Below are positions 16,183 to 24,913 of a stretch of DNA of 64,000 bases, one piece after another (position 1 is the stretch's first letter; each line of letters begins with the position of its first letter). The notes beneath the pieces were generated by a model. That model had not been told where the DNA came from. It searched no databases and was given only the letters and a program-made list of their open reading frames with translations. The stretch lies in NCBI RefSeq assembly GCF_004102025.1, contig NZ_CP025228.1, positions 496,001 through 560,000 of the forward strand, in the 5' to 3' direction. The position numbers and the translations under genes are program-made. This DNA comes from Actinomyces qiguomingii. Its GTDB lineage: Bacteria; Actinomycetota; Actinomycetes; Actinomycetales; Actinomycetaceae.

Positions 16183-17908
16183 GGGCAGCCTCCTCAGTCT
16201 TCTTCGCGGCGTTGGGGGTACGGTCGTAGAGGTAGCTCGACCAGCCCTCCCAGCCCTCGCCCGTATTCGGATTGGTGGTGATGTCGATCTTCCGCAGCTC
16301 GGCGAGGATGTCCCGCGCAAGGCCACCGACATCACCGGGCTTGGCGGTCAGGCTCCACCCGGGAATGAGTGAGTTGTCCGTTTCTACCCGCACCGCAGAT
16401 ACGTTGACCTGACCCATGCCGCGGGTGCCGCGGCTGCCCAGCGGCAGGGTCCCGGTTGTCAGCTCAGCGAGCACCAGGCCCAGCAGGCACCAGGCCGCCT
16501 TCCGGCGGTCATCGCTCCCCGGCAGGGCATCGGCGTCGAGCTCAAGCACGATGTCATTCCACTTGGCGTTGTCGAACACCATCTCGCTGAACAGTGCGCC
16601 CTCCGCGACGCCGCCGGTCCAACGGTCTCCGGCGTTGTGCGTCACCTTGCGTCCGGTACCGTTACTGGAGGCAACGGTGTCCAGTACGGTCAGTGCGCCG
16701 CGGTGCTTGGTTGAACCGAACAGGTCGCGCACCAGGGTCGGGTCATCGGCCAACTGCTTGTGGACATCCCGGTTCTGCCAGCTCGCCACCTCATCCGGCC
16801 GCTTGGCTGCAAGCACTGTACGAGCGATGCGCGATGCGCGTGACCGCAGCGCCCCGCGTACCGAGGACCCGGGAAGCACCAACGGGGCGTCTTTCTCCGG
16901 TCCCAAGCGGAGGGGCTCGGCCGGAACGGTATCGTCCGATTCCTTCTGAGTTTCGCTTTGCTTCTGATTCTTGTTCTGTTTCTGTTTCTCGCTGTCGTCA
17001 TCCTCCGACGGCGTCTCAGCCACAAGGATGCCGGTGGGGCTGTCCCAGGTGATGGTGATCCTGGTCAGGCCAGACGCGGCTATTTTCGCCGGCTCGAGCG
17101 GACTGCGCTGCTTATCCGACGGCGCAAGCCAGTCCAACAGGTTGTTCCTGCTGGCCAGGGGAGTCTTCACAAGGGTCCACGGTCTTCCCGATGTAGGCGG
17201 CCCCGATGTACTCGGCTTCGTCTCGTCCAGTCGTACTCTGCCCCAGCCGGCGCTCCTGCGCCCGCCCAGGGCGATGCGCTCCTGTGCGAACAGGGCGATG
17301 ATGAGTGCGAACAGTCGCTCCACAGTGGCTTCCGGGTCCTTCAACTTGTGCGCGCTCTCGGATGGAGCATTGCCGGTTGACGCGCTGGGGTCCCCCGCGC
17401 CGTCCAGCGTGCCGACCTGCGCGCAGATCGTCAGCTCCAGGGACTTGCGCGCCGGCACATACTCGTGCTGGAACAGGGCCGTATCCCCGGCCGTGCCCCA
17501 GTAACGGTCGACGGCGATACCGGTGCGGGTGATCAGCGGGTCTTTCGCGTCCTGGTCCTTCTTCGGTCTGCGCTCACGCTCAGCCACCTCGTTCAAGTCG
17601 ATGGAGCGGAAGGTCAGTGCACCTGCTCGGTTGTCTTCGGCCACTCCCTGAAGGAAATTGAGATCGTCAAGCGTGAGCCCGGCGTCGCCGTGATCCTTCA
17701 CGTACCTGCGGCACGCCGCCCACACCGCGCCCTTGACCGAGCGGCCGGTGATGATCGGATGCCCGTTCCCGTCGCGGGCGAAGCGCCGCGGCACGGACTT
17801 GCGCTCCTCCTTCGGGCGGGTGCGATCGACGAACTCGTCGATCCCGCCCGAGTGCAGCGGTGAAGCCGTCCGCAGCCGAATCGTCAGTTCGTAGCGGGTG
17901 ATGCTCAT
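16175..17908 (-). CDS. Tandem Cas7 (Csm3-like) fusion protein
   Basis: 577 residues holding two Cas7/Csm3-type RAMP units in one chain. Unit 1 (about 1-240): RTASPLHSGGIDEF, IITGRSVKGAVWAACR, a His/Ala segment, and the G-rich loop LGGRRSAGWGRVRL. A Lys/Gln/Glu-rich linker (about 310-330, EKQKQNKNQKQ) follows. Unit 2 (about 275-530): LVLPGSSVRGALRSRASR, LFGSTKHRGALTV, HNAGDRWTGGVAEGALF and the G-rich loop LGSRGTRGMGQVNV. Csm3-like subunits line the crRNA and usually carry an Asp that cuts target RNA; GGIDEFVD in unit 1 is a candidate. Cas7 fusions are known from type III-D and III-E. It overlaps neighbours on both sides by 4-8 bases. Confidence 0.88.
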   Translation of the reverse strand: MSITRYELTIRLRTASPLHSGGIDEFVDRTRPKEERKSVPRRFARDGNGHPIITGRSVKGAVWAACRRYVKDHGDAGLTLDDLNFLQGVAEDNRAGALTFRSIDLNEVAERERRPKKDQDAKDPLITRTGIAVDRYWGTAGDTALFQHEYVPARKSLELTICAQVGTLDGAGDPSASTGNAPSESAHKLKDPEATVERLFALIIALFAQERIALGGRRSAGWGRVRLDETKPSTSGPPTSGRPWTLVKTPLASRNNLLDWLAPSDKQRSPLEPAKIAASGLTRITITWDSPTGILVAETPSEDDDSEKQKQNKNQKQSETQKESDDTVPAEPLRLGPEKDAPLVLPGSSVRGALRSRASRIARTVLAAKRPDEVASWQNRDVHKQLADDPTLVRDLFGSTKHRGALTVLDTVASSNGTGRKVTHNAGDRWTGGVAEGALFSEMVFDNAKWNDIVLELDADALPGSDDRRKAAWCLLGLVLAELTTGTLPLGSRGTRGMGQVNVSAVRVETDNSLIPGWSLTAKPGDVGGLARDILAELRKIDITTNPNTGEGWEGWSSYLYDRTPNAAKKTEEAAHV

Positions 17909-19998
17909 GCCCGTTCCTCCTCATGGCCGCCGGAGGTGCTCTCCACGGCACGTTCCTCCGGCTCTGTCCGCATGCAGCTCAGGAAGTCCGCTTGGTGCAG
18001 CTCCTTGAAGTGGATCTGCTCTTTCTTCAGCATCCAGTGGTTGACGACGAACCGCCCATACCCCTGCGCGGTCAACTCGCCGACACCGGTGACAGACAGC
18101 TCGGCCAGCCGTCGGAGAACCGCCGTGGAGTCCGCACCATCCGCGGCCACAACCCGCAGCACCGAACCGGCGGAGATGACGGTGCGGGTCGCGCGCGGCT
18201 GATGCTCGGCGGCCGACCACGAGTCCACGCGCTTGTGCCGGACTCCGGCTGTGAATGCACCCTCCGGAGGCGATGCCGAGGCCCCCTGCGCGTGGTGCTC
18301 TCCCGCCGGCACAACGGGGGCGCCGGCGCGTCGGAAGGCCTGCAGGAGGTCCTCGATACTGCCTCCGGGGCCGAGCCGGGGCGAACGCACTAGCACATCG
18401 GAGGTGAACCAGAGTGTGTATGCGGGTTCACCCTCAGTCAGGGCCGGGTCTGCTGCCGTGAATGCCGACAGTTCGCACTGCGCGCGCCCGTAGGTTCCGC
18501 TCAGGCGCCGCGACCCCAGCCGCGCCTCGACCTTGTGGGGGAATGCCCCAGCCAGCAGCGGCCCGATCCGGTCGAGAAGCCTCTCCGAGACGGTCACGGT
18601 GGCGCGCATGCGCAGTCCCGCGGGCAGGGCCCTGACCAGGAACAGTTGGCCGCTGCGCGCGCCGCCGGTGTCCGGATCATGCGCGGTGGACTGCCTGCCC
18701 ACCAGGGCCGGCGCTCCGATGCCGCCGACGACGCCGCCGGAGCCGTCCGAGCCAGCATCCGGGACGAACACGTAGCCGGCGCGCAGCGGCTTGTGCACAT
18801 CCTCCGGCTCGCCCGCGAGCAGTCGGTTCGTGGCGGTCATTTCCGCGGGGGATGCGGGCTGTGTGCCGTCATCGTTCGCCGCCCCGGACTGTGGTGGGTT
18901 CTTCGGGCGGGACAGGACCAGCGGAACCGGCATGCCCTGCCAGGGATCGCCGTCGTCATCGCGGATGACGGCGGTGGCGTCGGAAACCAGCAGGTCACCG
19001 GCGACGACGGCGTCACGCACCAACTGGTCATCGCCCGCAACTGCCCGCAGGCGCCGGTGCACCCACGGCAGCAGCACGGTCCCGCGCAGGAAGTCCAGGG
19101 ACCGCACCTCGTTGGACAGGGGCACCTCGTAGGACACCACCGGGGTCAGCAGGCAGATGTCGAGAGTGGCTGTGAAGAAGCGGCCGGCGCCTGTCGTCTT
19201 TTCGCCGGAATCCGGCGCGTGAGCGATCTCCGGAGCCCGCGCCTCGCCGTCGCCCTTAGGAGCAGTGGGAACCGTGTCCTTCCAAGAGTTCAACTGGCTG
19301 TGGCACCACTTCTTAACCGCTGTGACGGTCCACTCCCCGGCAGACGAGTCGCCCCTCAGCGGATCACCAATGAGGATGTCGCAGACGCCGTCGCCGTCGG
19401 AGCGGTTCGAACCGATGCCGCGCACCAGCAGCCCGGCCAGGCTCAGGACCAGGCGCGCCGCCTCCACCTGGTTGTCCTTCCAGACCAGCGGTCGCCCCCG
19501 CGGATCGAAGTCCGCGAGCACGGCCTCGCCCTCAAGTTCACCGGCGGCGGCCCGCTCGAAGAAACGGAGGAAGTCCTGCTTGGCGGTGCCCGTATCCTCG
19601 TCGATCGAGAGCGACACCACCTCGTGGACGGCCCCCTCCGCAGTGGTGTCGTCGGGCAGCCGGGCGTCGGTGAAGCCGACCAGCCGAGGATGCTCAGCAT
19701 CACCGAACAGTTTGGTGACGAAGCCGCGCCAGGTGGGGGGATCATCGTAGGGTTCGTCGGAATCGCCCGCCCCATCCCGATCGAGGACGTCGGCCACCAC
19801 GAAGGCCTGCTCGCGAATCACGCCGGCCAGGACGGTGCCGCGCACGATCGGCAGGCCGCGTTCGTCCTTCTCCACGACGGCGTCAACACCGCCCGCGATT
19901 CCGGCGCCGGTGGATACTCCCCAATCGGATTCGAAGACCACATGCAGCGGGAAACTGATGGGTGAGTGGTGAATCGGGGGAGCGCTCGTGGTGCTCAT
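17905..19998 (-). CDS. csx10: Cas7-Csx10 (Cas5-like) fusion protein
   Basis: 697 residues. The first part (about 1-230) is a Cas7-like RAMP: ESDWGVSTGAGIAGGVDAVV, then LPIVRGTVLAGVIREQA. The second part (about 270-660) resembles Csx10, the Cas5-group subunit of type III-D: LDICLLTPVVSYEVPLSNEV, DFLRGTVLLPWVHRRL, RLSGTYGRAQCEL and the final G-rich GVGELTAQGYGRFVVN. Csx10 would cap the crRNA 5' tag next to Cas10. The start overlaps the cas10 stop by four bases. The fusion, together with the double Cas7, means the backbone is built from few long chains. Subtype III-D or a derivative is inferred from the Csx10-like half. Confidence 0.85.
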   Translation of the reverse strand: MSTTSAPPIHHSPISFPLHVVFESDWGVSTGAGIAGGVDAVVEKDERGLPIVRGTVLAGVIREQAFVVADVLDRDGAGDSDEPYDDPPTWRGFVTKLFGDAEHPRLVGFTDARLPDDTTAEGAVHEVVSLSIDEDTGTAKQDFLRFFERAAAGELEGEAVLADFDPRGRPLVWKDNQVEAARLVLSLAGLLVRGIGSNRSDGDGVCDILIGDPLRGDSSAGEWTVTAVKKWCHSQLNSWKDTVPTAPKGDGEARAPEIAHAPDSGEKTTGAGRFFTATLDICLLTPVVSYEVPLSNEVRSLDFLRGTVLLPWVHRRLRAVAGDDQLVRDAVVAGDLLVSDATAVIRDDDGDPWQGMPVPLVLSRPKNPPQSGAANDDGTQPASPAEMTATNRLLAGEPEDVHKPLRAGYVFVPDAGSDGSGGVVGGIGAPALVGRQSTAHDPDTGGARSGQLFLVRALPAGLRMRATVTVSERLLDRIGPLLAGAFPHKVEARLGSRRLSGTYGRAQCELSAFTAADPALTEGEPAYTLWFTSDVLVRSPRLGPGGSIEDLLQAFRRAGAPVVPAGEHHAQGASASPPEGAFTAGVRHKRVDSWSAAEHQPRATRTVISAGSVLRVVAADGADSTAVLRRLAELSVTGVGELTAQGYGRFVVNHWMLKKEQIHFKELHQADFLSCMRTEPEERAVESTSGGHEEERA

Positions 19999-21788
19999 GC
20001 GCGGGCCTCCTCGGACTGCTGAGTTACGGATGCGGCGGTGCTGAGCGATGTCCGACCTAACTGATTGTCAAGGTACTGCTTGGGCAGCAGGTCGGACAGC
20101 TCCAGCAGATCGAACAGACCCGTGATTCCGCCGATCGCCTCGACGTTGCTCCCCAGGCTGTCTTCGGCGTCGCGCCATTCGCGCTCGGCATGACCCATGA
20201 TCGTCTTCCGCGTAGCGGCGTCTCCCCTGAGCTGTGCCTGGGCGGCGTCGGACAGGAACCTGCGGATGCGCGCGGCCCTGGCCCGGGGGAAGCGGGTCTC
20301 GCCGGTCTCCTCGTCCTCCTCGGTGAGCCGGTTGAACTTGTTCACCCGTTTGCACACCTCCACCCAGTCCGGATGCTGCGCCGCTGAGGTTCCTGCCGAC
20401 CGGGCCGGGTCGGGGTTCAGCAGGAAGGGGCGGGTGGTGAAGCTCTTGTAAGCGCTGAGGACTTCGTCGGCGTCCAGGACGGTAGTGTCGAAAAGGACGT
20501 GGTAGGTCAGGGTGGAGATTGCGGGAACCTGCGCCTTGCCCACTCGCTTGGCCGACTCAACCAGCCGTTCGGCCAGGTCGTAGGCGATGTGGAAGGGGAA
20601 GTTGCGGCGGACCACGGCCACGCCGGCGGCCGCCGTCATGGGGCCGACGCCGTCCGCACCTCCGAGATACTTCAGCAGCGGATCGGATTCCGTATTGGCT
20701 TCATAATGAGTCAGGTACGACTCGGCGAAGGGAAGCGCATAGTCGCCGTCGGTGATTACGGTGACGTCGTCGCCGCCAAGGATCACCGGTACCACGGGCA
20801 CGACCGTGCGGGACCTCGCCTGGCCGTCCTCGTCACGAGGAGGAGAGCCCTTCTTCTCTGTCAGCAGCGCGGTATCGCGCCAGGCGCTGGTGAAGGCCCA
20901 TTTCACCGCTTCCTCCAGACGCCGGTTCACTTCCAGGAGGAAGCGGCGCAGCGCATCGTCCCCTTCGGTGACGGCGTCGGGAGCGGCCTCGCGCACGCGT
21001 TCCAGCGCACCCTCAAGATCCCGCATGATGGCGCCGACGCCGTTGCCGTCAATGTGGATCACCGCTACCTTGGACAAGGCCCTGGGATCGTCGTCATTCT
21101 CCGGCTGTAGCAGCTTTTGCAGCTCCGTGGGGTCCTTGGCGAGCTCGTAGCTGTCTTTGGGCAGCTGCTCGATCTCGACGCGCTCGAGCAGGGATTTCCG
21201 GGGCGTGATCGCCTCGTGCCTCGCGACCCTGGAGCGCAGGGAGTACAAGTCCTGGCTGTTCTTGTCCTTCTTGTCCTGGTCATGGACGCCGGCCAGAGGT
21301 GGCGCCGCCGGCAGTGAGGAGTCTCCCGCCCGCTCGAGGAATGGCATCTGGGAGAAGCGGGCGCTTGCCGGCGGCCTGCTCAGCGCGTAGGCGGCGGCCT
21401 CCCGATGGACCGCCCTCAGGTCGGAGGCGGTGACGTGCTCGCCGGCCATCGGAACGAAAACCCCGGACACGTCGATTCCCGGCGCCTCCACCAGTGCGCG
21501 GCGAGTGACGCGGCCGATCAACTCGCGCGCCTGCTCGGGAGTGTCGGTCATGAGGATGACCTTGCCCGAGGAGCGGGAGACCCAAGGGGCGTCATCGCCG
21601 TAGTCGAGATGCTGCCCGTGCCAGTCGTCATAGATGCTGGTGCCGGTAGTGCCGGACTGCTTCAGCGCGGCCTCCGTCCAGCGCTCCAGCTGGGTGAGTT
21701 GGTAGGACGCCCCGATGTTCTCCCGCAGCCGTGGGGAGGAGAAGATGTAGTTCTGGTTCCCGTGGGTCTCGATCATGACCAGCTGCAT
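19995..21788 (-). CDS. cas10: Cas10, HD-less, with cyclase-type GGDD site
   Basis: 597 residues from the ATG at 21788 (GAGAGGA five bases before); the frame is open further upstream without a ribosome site. The protein opens directly with the first Palm segment, IETHGNQNYIFSSPRLRENI, and there is no N-terminal HD nuclease. IHIDGNGVGAIMRD lies in the middle and the catalytic VILGGDDVTVI has GGDD at residues 338-341. In type III systems an intact GGDD makes cyclic oligoadenylates (or another cyclic or SAM-linked product) when target RNA is bound. Absence of HD predicts no target-DNA cutting by this subunit. It heads the minus-strand operon and is divergent from the CARF-HEPN genes, the expected receivers. 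Confidence 0.95.
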   Translation of the reverse strand: MQLVMIETHGNQNYIFSSPRLRENIGASYQLTQLERWTEAALKQSGTTGTSIYDDWHGQHLDYGDDAPWVSRSSGKVILMTDTPEQARELIGRVTRRALVEAPGIDVSGVFVPMAGEHVTASDLRAVHREAAAYALSRPPASARFSQMPFLERAGDSSLPAAPPLAGVHDQDKKDKNSQDLYSLRSRVARHEAITPRKSLLERVEIEQLPKDSYELAKDPTELQKLLQPENDDDPRALSKVAVIHIDGNGVGAIMRDLEGALERVREAAPDAVTEGDDALRRFLLEVNRRLEEAVKWAFTSAWRDTALLTEKKGSPPRDEDGQARSRTVVPVVPVILGGDDVTVITDGDYALPFAESYLTHYEANTESDPLLKYLGGADGVGPMTAAAGVAVVRRNFPFHIAYDLAERLVESAKRVGKAQVPAISTLTYHVLFDTTVLDADEVLSAYKSFTTRPFLLNPDPARSAGTSAAQHPDWVEVCKRVNKFNRLTEEDEETGETRFPRARAARIRRFLSDAAQAQLRGDAATRKTIMGHAEREWRDAEDSLGSNVEAIGGITGLFDLLELSDLLPKQYLDNQLGRTSLSTAASVTQQSEEARA

Positions 21789-22040
21789 GGGGATCCTCTC
21801 GGGGCTGGGTCGGGCCGAAATGGCGGGGCGGATGCCGGGACGCGTGTAGTCTGCCACGCCGGCGTGAGTGGCAACACGGTTTTGGGAGAGGAATCTCAAT
21901 TGGCGATTTTCCTGCCGTCGTTCGGCTGACGGGACGGGGCGGTCGGGTGCACACTCGGATGGTCCGCGCCTGCCGCCTTCCCCTAGGCGGGTGCGCCCGG
22001 CAGCAACGCGACCCCATCAGGCGGTCAGAGAGGACCTGAC
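21789..22040. promoter_or_regulatory. Divergent promoter region between cas10 and CARF-HEPN operons
   Basis: A 252-base gap separates the start codons of the two oppositely oriented operons, so both promoters should lie here. I could not pick unambiguous -10/-35 boxes. AGAGGAC at 22028-22034 is the ribosome site of the plus-strand gene and GAGAGGA (reverse strand, near 21794) that of cas10. Confidence 0.55.
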
Positions 22041-24446
22041 ATGACTCTGCTCGTTCACATCGTCGGCGAGGGCGACCTGGGCAGTGACATCCTCAAGCTC
22101 AGAGGGGAACAGCGCGAGCAGGCCAGGCATGCCGGTGTCGCGGCGCTGCGGAAGGCCGCCGCGGGCATTGAGGGCGGTGCTGCCAGAGCCCCGGCCGAGG
22201 CTGTCGGCCTTCTGCTCTACGGTGCGGTGGCCGCAGATCACGGGAGCCGGTTCGAGTGGACTCCGTTGGCCCTGGAACTGGGGGCGATCCAGGCCGAGGG
22301 CCGCGGTGGGCAGGTCCATGTGCTGTTGTTGGGTAGCAACTCCGGCTACGGCGCCACGGCCGACATCGCCGAGGTGCTCGCCGAACTCCTGCGCCAAGAC
22401 GAAGTCCGCGCGGCCCTGCGTGGCCGGTATGGGTTGGAGATCGCCGTCGAACTCCAAACCGACGGCAACCTGAGCGAAAAGGTCGGCCGTGGCGATCTCA
22501 GCAGTTGGGTCGAGTCGGCATACGGCGCTGCTGCGGACCGTCCCGTGGTGGTGTCCATGATCGGTGGGGCCACCATGATGTGCCTGAGCGCCATGGGCGT
22601 GGTGGACCAGCTCGGCTACGACTGGCGCCTGGCGGTCGCCGGCAGTCCCGACGACGACGCGGCGCGCCTGATCCGTCGCGGTCACCACGGTGACGCGCCC
22701 TTCTACTGGCTGCGCGCCCTGGGCTACCTGGAGCAGGCCGCCCAGTGGGCCCGCCAGCACGGCCGAGAGGAACTGATCGATGAGGAGCACACGCGGCTAC
22801 TGCGTGATCTCCAGACGGTGCTCGGCGGCGCAGGGCAGGAGAGGGGAGAGGCGTCGGCCGCGGCCACCGATGAGCAGTTCGCCGCGCTGGTGGCGGTGGA
22901 GATGACCCGGGCGGACAACGGCGCCGGCCTGGCCGTGCGCGCCTGGGTGGAGAAGCACTATGAGGCCCTGCTGGCCGAGGAGAACGCAGGGCGCGCCCAG
23001 GACGATCAGATCAGTAGCGTGTTCAAGCGCCTGCCGGGCAAGGAACTGGGCAAGGTGCTGGGCCTGGTCCGCGACGAGCCTCAGGAGGAGGAGTCCACTT
23101 CCGCCGAGTGGCTCCTCGGAACAGGTGATCGCCTGCGGCCGGTTGGCAACCGCGCCGTCCACGATGCAGCGGCGCCGACGGCGTCCGACTTGGCCGCGGT
23201 CGAACGGGTTCCCGAGCTGTGGGGGCGAGTGCCGTCCTGGATGCACTGGCCCGGACGCGGGCGAGTCCTCTACATCTGCGGCATGGGTGATCGGTATCGA
23301 CCGCCGTCGGTGATCGAGCGCGTCATGGAGGCCGGGCCGGATGAGGAGTTCAGGCGCGCCGTGCCCGGCGGGATGCTCGAGGGCGGCGGTGTTGGCGACG
23401 TCGATTTCCTCCTGCTGCACTCATCCGATCCGGGTTCGAAGGAGACGGCGGTTAAGACCCGCGACTCCGCGCTTGCGGCGAAGAGGCCAGGGGACACCTC
23501 CGCGCCCGGGGTGGACATTATCGACTACGGAGGAGCTGAGAGTCATGGTTTCGCGCCGGTTGACGACTTGGCCGGCGAAGTGAGTGCGATGGTTCGCGAA
23601 GTGCTCAATACCAAGCGGCCCTCCGTCGTCGCCATCGTGGCATCGGGGCAGAAGGCGGTCGCGATCGGCGTCCTTGAGGCGGCCCAGGAATGGTGCGCCA
23701 AGCGGGCGGTCCCGCTGTTCGTGCAGACCTCGGTGCAGCAGGGGCAGAGAATCCGGCGCTCGGAGATGCAGTTCCACCGCATCGCCCTGCACAACGACGC
23801 CGAGGCGGCGCTGCGAGCCGCAGCCGCGGCGAGCCTGTCCGGCCTGAACCTGCTCAGTGCCGTGCGGGTGCTCAGCGCCGGCGACCAGGACATGGATGTG
23901 TGGGCCCAGGCCTGTGATGAGCTGCGAGAGGAGTATCTGAAGGCGGTCAACGCCAAGGATCCCGATGCCCATGCGGGTGTGCTGCTGTCGGTGATGGAAA
24001 CCGTCCGCGCGCTGTGCCTGGAAGCAGAAGGTGACGTGGACCCGCACCTGGTGGTCGTTGCCGCCGAGGCGGTCAACTTCCCGAGAAGAGGAAAGAAGGC
24101 GGCCGAAACGCTGTTCCGGGAGCGCTATGCCTGGCAGGACCAGGAGACCCACTGCGGCCCGCCGAACAGGATCGAGGAATGCAGTCGTGGAGACCTGCTC
24201 CGGCTTCTGTACGAGGTAAGGAACGAAGTGCGTCTTACTCACGGAGACAGTCGGGTCGACGATGCCGTGCGGGAGGTGATGGCTCGGCGGTCCATCACGG
24301 TCGACGCCGATTTCTACTACCTGGACCTGCTCAAGCACGCCATCGCCGCGGTGAGAGAAGGTGCCGAATCCTTGCAGATCGATATTGACCCGGCGTGGGC
24401 CGAGCGGTTCTGTGCGCTGCTGGACTGGGCGGAGGGACGCTCATGA
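22041..24446 (+). CDS. CARF-HEPN-like type III effector ribonuclease (soluble copy)
   Basis: 801 residues; AGAGGAC precedes the ATG. The N-terminus [14 protein letters not shown] and the later [18 protein letters not shown] resemble the first strand and the 'GGT-K-M' element of CARF Rossmann domains. A second Rossmann-like unit follows (about 410-610: [51 protein letters not shown]). The helical C-terminus has [12 protein letters not shown], with R727, N728 and H734 fitting the R-[N/D]-x(5)-H motif of HEPN ribonucleases. The predicted role is ligand-activated RNA cleavage, Csm6/Csx1-like. It is a full-length paralogue of the C-terminal half of the gene at 24910. It diverges from cas10. CARF and HEPN calls rest on motifs, not on a search. 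Confidence 0.78.
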   Translation: MTLLVHIVGEGDLGSDILKLRGEQREQARHAGVAALRKAAAGIEGGAARAPAEAVGLLLYGAVAADHGSRFEWTPLALELGAIQAEGRGGQVHVLLLGSNSGYGATADIAEVLAELLRQDEVRAALRGRYGLEIAVELQTDGNLSEKVGRGDLSSWVESAYGAAADRPVVVSMIGGATMMCLSAMGVVDQLGYDWRLAVAGSPDDDAARLIRRGHHGDAPFYWLRALGYLEQAAQWARQHGREELIDEEHTRLLRDLQTVLGGAGQERGEASAAATDEQFAALVAVEMTRADNGAGLAVRAWVEKHYEALLAEENAGRAQDDQISSVFKRLPGKELGKVLGLVRDEPQEEESTSAEWLLGTGDRLRPVGNRAVHDAAAPTASDLAAVERVPELWGRVPSWMHWPGRGRVLYICGMGDRYRPPSVIERVMEAGPDEEFRRAVPGGMLEGGGVGDVDFLLLHSSDPGSKETAVKTRDSALAAKRPGDTSAPGVDIIDYGGAESHGFAPVDDLAGEVSAMVREVLNTKRPSVVAIVASGQKAVAIGVLEAAQEWCAKRAVPLFVQTSVQQGQRIRRSEMQFHRIALHNDAEAALRAAAAASLSGLNLLSAVRVLSAGDQDMDVWAQACDELREEYLKAVNAKDPDAHAGVLLSVMETVRALCLEAEGDVDPHLVVVAAEAVNFPRRGKKAAETLFRERYAWQDQETHCGPPNRIEECSRGDLLRLLYEVRNEVRLTHGDSRVDDAVREVMARRSITVDADFYYLDLLKHAIAAVREGAESLQIDIDPAWAERFCALLDWAEGRS

Positions 24447-24913
24447 AGTGGGCAACGCACATCACCCTGATCAACCTCACCCCGCACGACGTGGTCCTAC
24501 ACCTGGACGGCGGGCTGCTGCGGCTGCCGGGGGCCGACGTCGTGCCCCGGCTGCTGCTATCGGAGGGGCGGCAGGAGACCCTCACCGTCTACGACCCCGA
24601 GCATCCCGGCGATGCTGCCGGTGCGCGGCAGGTGCCGATCGCCGTCGGCGCCACCTGGCTCGGAATCGACCCGCCCCTGCCCGCACCGCAGCCCGGCACG
24701 GTTTACGTGACCAGCCGGGTGGTGGCCGAGCACTTCCCGCAGCGCACCGACCTGGTATGGCCCGATGATCTGATCCGCGACGGCGACGGGCAGGTGGTCG
24801 GCGCCCGCCGCCTGGGGTGCCTGCCGCGACCGGTCGACGACGCCGCGCAGGGCGACGACGCCGCGCAGGGCGATCTGGATGGGCGCCGTCGCCGGGCGGA
24901 GGACGGCCAATGA
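24443..24913 (+). CDS. Small INLTPH-type protein between the CARF-HEPN genes
   Basis: 156 residues. The ATG at 24443 overlaps the preceding stop by four bases, and the next gene overlaps its own stop by four. The core pattern is [15 protein letters not shown] near the start, a PRLLLSE strand, then [17 protein letters not shown] and [10 protein letters not shown] have seen this INLTPH...[11 protein letters not shown]...VGAR pattern in small proteins of phages and actinobacteria without known function. The tail contains an 18-bp in-frame duplication (DDAAQG twice) and ends basic. Its tight coupling to two predicted ribonucleases suggests an immunity, ligand-degrading or adaptor role (inference only). 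Confidence 0.75.
   Translation: MKWATHITLINLTPHDVVLHLDGGLLRLPGADVVPRLLLSEGRQETLTVYDPEHPGDAAGARQVPIAVGATWLGIDPPLPAPQPGTVYVTSRVVAEHFPQRTDLVWPDDLIRDGDGQVVGARRLGCLPRPVDDAAQGDDAAQGDLDGRRRRAEDGQ

Noticed and set aside
18535..19965. 476-codon plus-strand frame
   Set aside because: Antisense to the Cas7-Csx10 fusion gene, which has clear family motifs; high GC keeps the opposite frame open.
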